A stretch of 15,635 nucleotides of DNA from JAOACQ01 sp049968515 (GTDB taxonomy: Bacteria > Spirochaetota > Brevinematia > Brevinematales > JAOACQ01). This document shows positions 15,366 through 15,635 of this stretch, piece after piece (positions within the stretch are counted from its first letter, which is position 1; each line of letters starts with the position of its first letter). A program made the position numbers and the translations under genes. Location: contig JBMFQR010000039.1 in assembly GCA_049968515.1 (NCBI GenBank), positions 1 to 15,635 on the forward strand. The letters are read 5' to 3'. The notes beneath the pieces are model-generated. The model was not told the DNA's origin. It did no database searches and saw nothing but the letters and a program-made list of their open reading frames with translations.

Positions 15366-15635
15366 TTAACTGTTTTTTATCTTCTCTACCTCTTCAATAC
15401 TTAAACCAGTAACATCAGAGATGAGTCTTATCTCAAATCCCCTCTCAAGCATCCTTTTTGCTGTCTCAATGGCTTTTTTATATTCTCCCTTGCTTAAACC
15501 TTGCTCAATACCTTTCTTTATCAATACTTCTGCTGTTGACATAGCTACCTCCTCTCCTTCCTTTTCTACACTCTTTAAAATAAGCCCAACCTTCTCCGGC
15601 TCTACATCTGTGGCATTAAATAAATATAATAAAAA
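15366..15635 (-). CDS. Rpn-family nuclease/transposase-like protein, C-terminal part (runs off the edge)
   Basis: The frame is open from the right edge to a TAA at 15366-15368, giving the last 89 residues of a longer protein; its start lies outside the window. The visible part has a KSVEKEGEEVAM segment, then a helical Glu/Gly/Lys-rich region (about 34-60 of the fragment) with KKGIEQGLSKGEYKKA, and ends with an RMLERGFEIRLISDVTGLS-IEEVEKIK type tail. This tail is characteristic of the Rpn / PD-(D/E)XK 'transposase family' proteins, which are DNA endonucleases often present in many copies. The catalytic PD-(D/E)XK domain would be in the missing N-terminal part and cannot be judged. It is transcribed toward the TRIC operon promoter region; no terminator was recognised after its stop. 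Family assignment rests on the tail only. Confidence 0.75.
   Translation of the reverse strand, partial: FLLYLFNATDVEPEKVGLILKSVEKEGEEVAMSTAEVLIKKGIEQGLSKGEYKKAIETAKRMLERGFEIRLISDVTGLSIEEVEKIKNS

Noticed and set aside
1..15635. CRISPR arrays, tRNA or rRNA genes, complete insertion sequences, defence operons
   Set aside because: Scanned by eye on both strands; no regularly spaced repeats, RNA gene signatures, transposase genes with terminal inverted repeats, or defence gene sets were seen apart from the partial Rpn-family tail.

Overview
The window is AT-rich (by eye about one third G+C) and comes from a bacterium with an outer membrane: it encodes a Lol-type lipoprotein-release transporter and a protein ending in an Omp85-like beta-barrel. 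Several features resemble those of spirochaetes: low G+C, a single LolC/E-like permease, an HD-GYP protein paired with a tail-anchored protein of unknown function, an SGNH hydrolase with a TPR-like tail, and an Rpn-family nuclease at the edge. That assignment is an inference from gene content. No rRNA, tRNA, CRISPR array or complete insertion sequence was seen.

Layout. (1) Positions 1-1833, plus strand: a membrane-anchored SGNH/GDSL hydrolase with a helical-repeat C-terminus. (2) Positions 6596 down to 1836, minus strand: an operon-like run of a LolC/E-type permease, its ATPase LolD (8-nt overlap), a branched-chain amino-acid aminotransferase (IlvE) and an exported GH3-family protein. The GH3 gene is separated from ilvE by a strong hairpin and meets the SGNH gene tail to tail with 2 bp between the stops. 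The GH3 protein matches the barley exoglucanase type over its whole length, but the catalytic nucleophile and several sugar-binding residues are replaced, so it may be a pseudoenzyme or a repurposed enzyme. (3) Positions 6835-9057, plus strand: a tail-anchored protein of unknown function followed 6 nt later by an HD-GYP cyclic-di-GMP phosphodiesterase. (4) Positions 9727 down to 9098, minus strand: a stand-alone GHKL-type ATP-binding protein behind a perfect consensus sigma-70 promoter. (5) Positions 15037 down to 9895, minus strand: a tightly packed operon of a TRIC/UPF0126 membrane protein, a NodI-type ABC ATPase, its NodJ-type permease, and a 943-residue exported protein that fuses a HExxH metalloprotease domain, a six-bladed TolB-like propeller and an Omp85-like barrel. 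(6) Positions 15038-15635: about 330 bp of gene-free sequence with degenerate short repeats, then the 3' end of an Rpn/PD-(D/E)XK nuclease gene that runs off the right edge.

The common theme is the cell envelope: lipoprotein release, ABC-2 export, an outer-membrane protease-barrel fusion and exported glycan-active families. Regulatory genes (HD-GYP, GHKL ATPase) sit between the two envelope operons. The most unusual items are the catalytically altered GH3 protein and the protease-propeller-barrel fusion in an operon with an ABC exporter. Two start codons differ from the longest open frame: 6596 for the LolC/E permease and 9727 for the ATP-binding protein. Both shorter starts have properly spaced Shine-Dalgarno sites.
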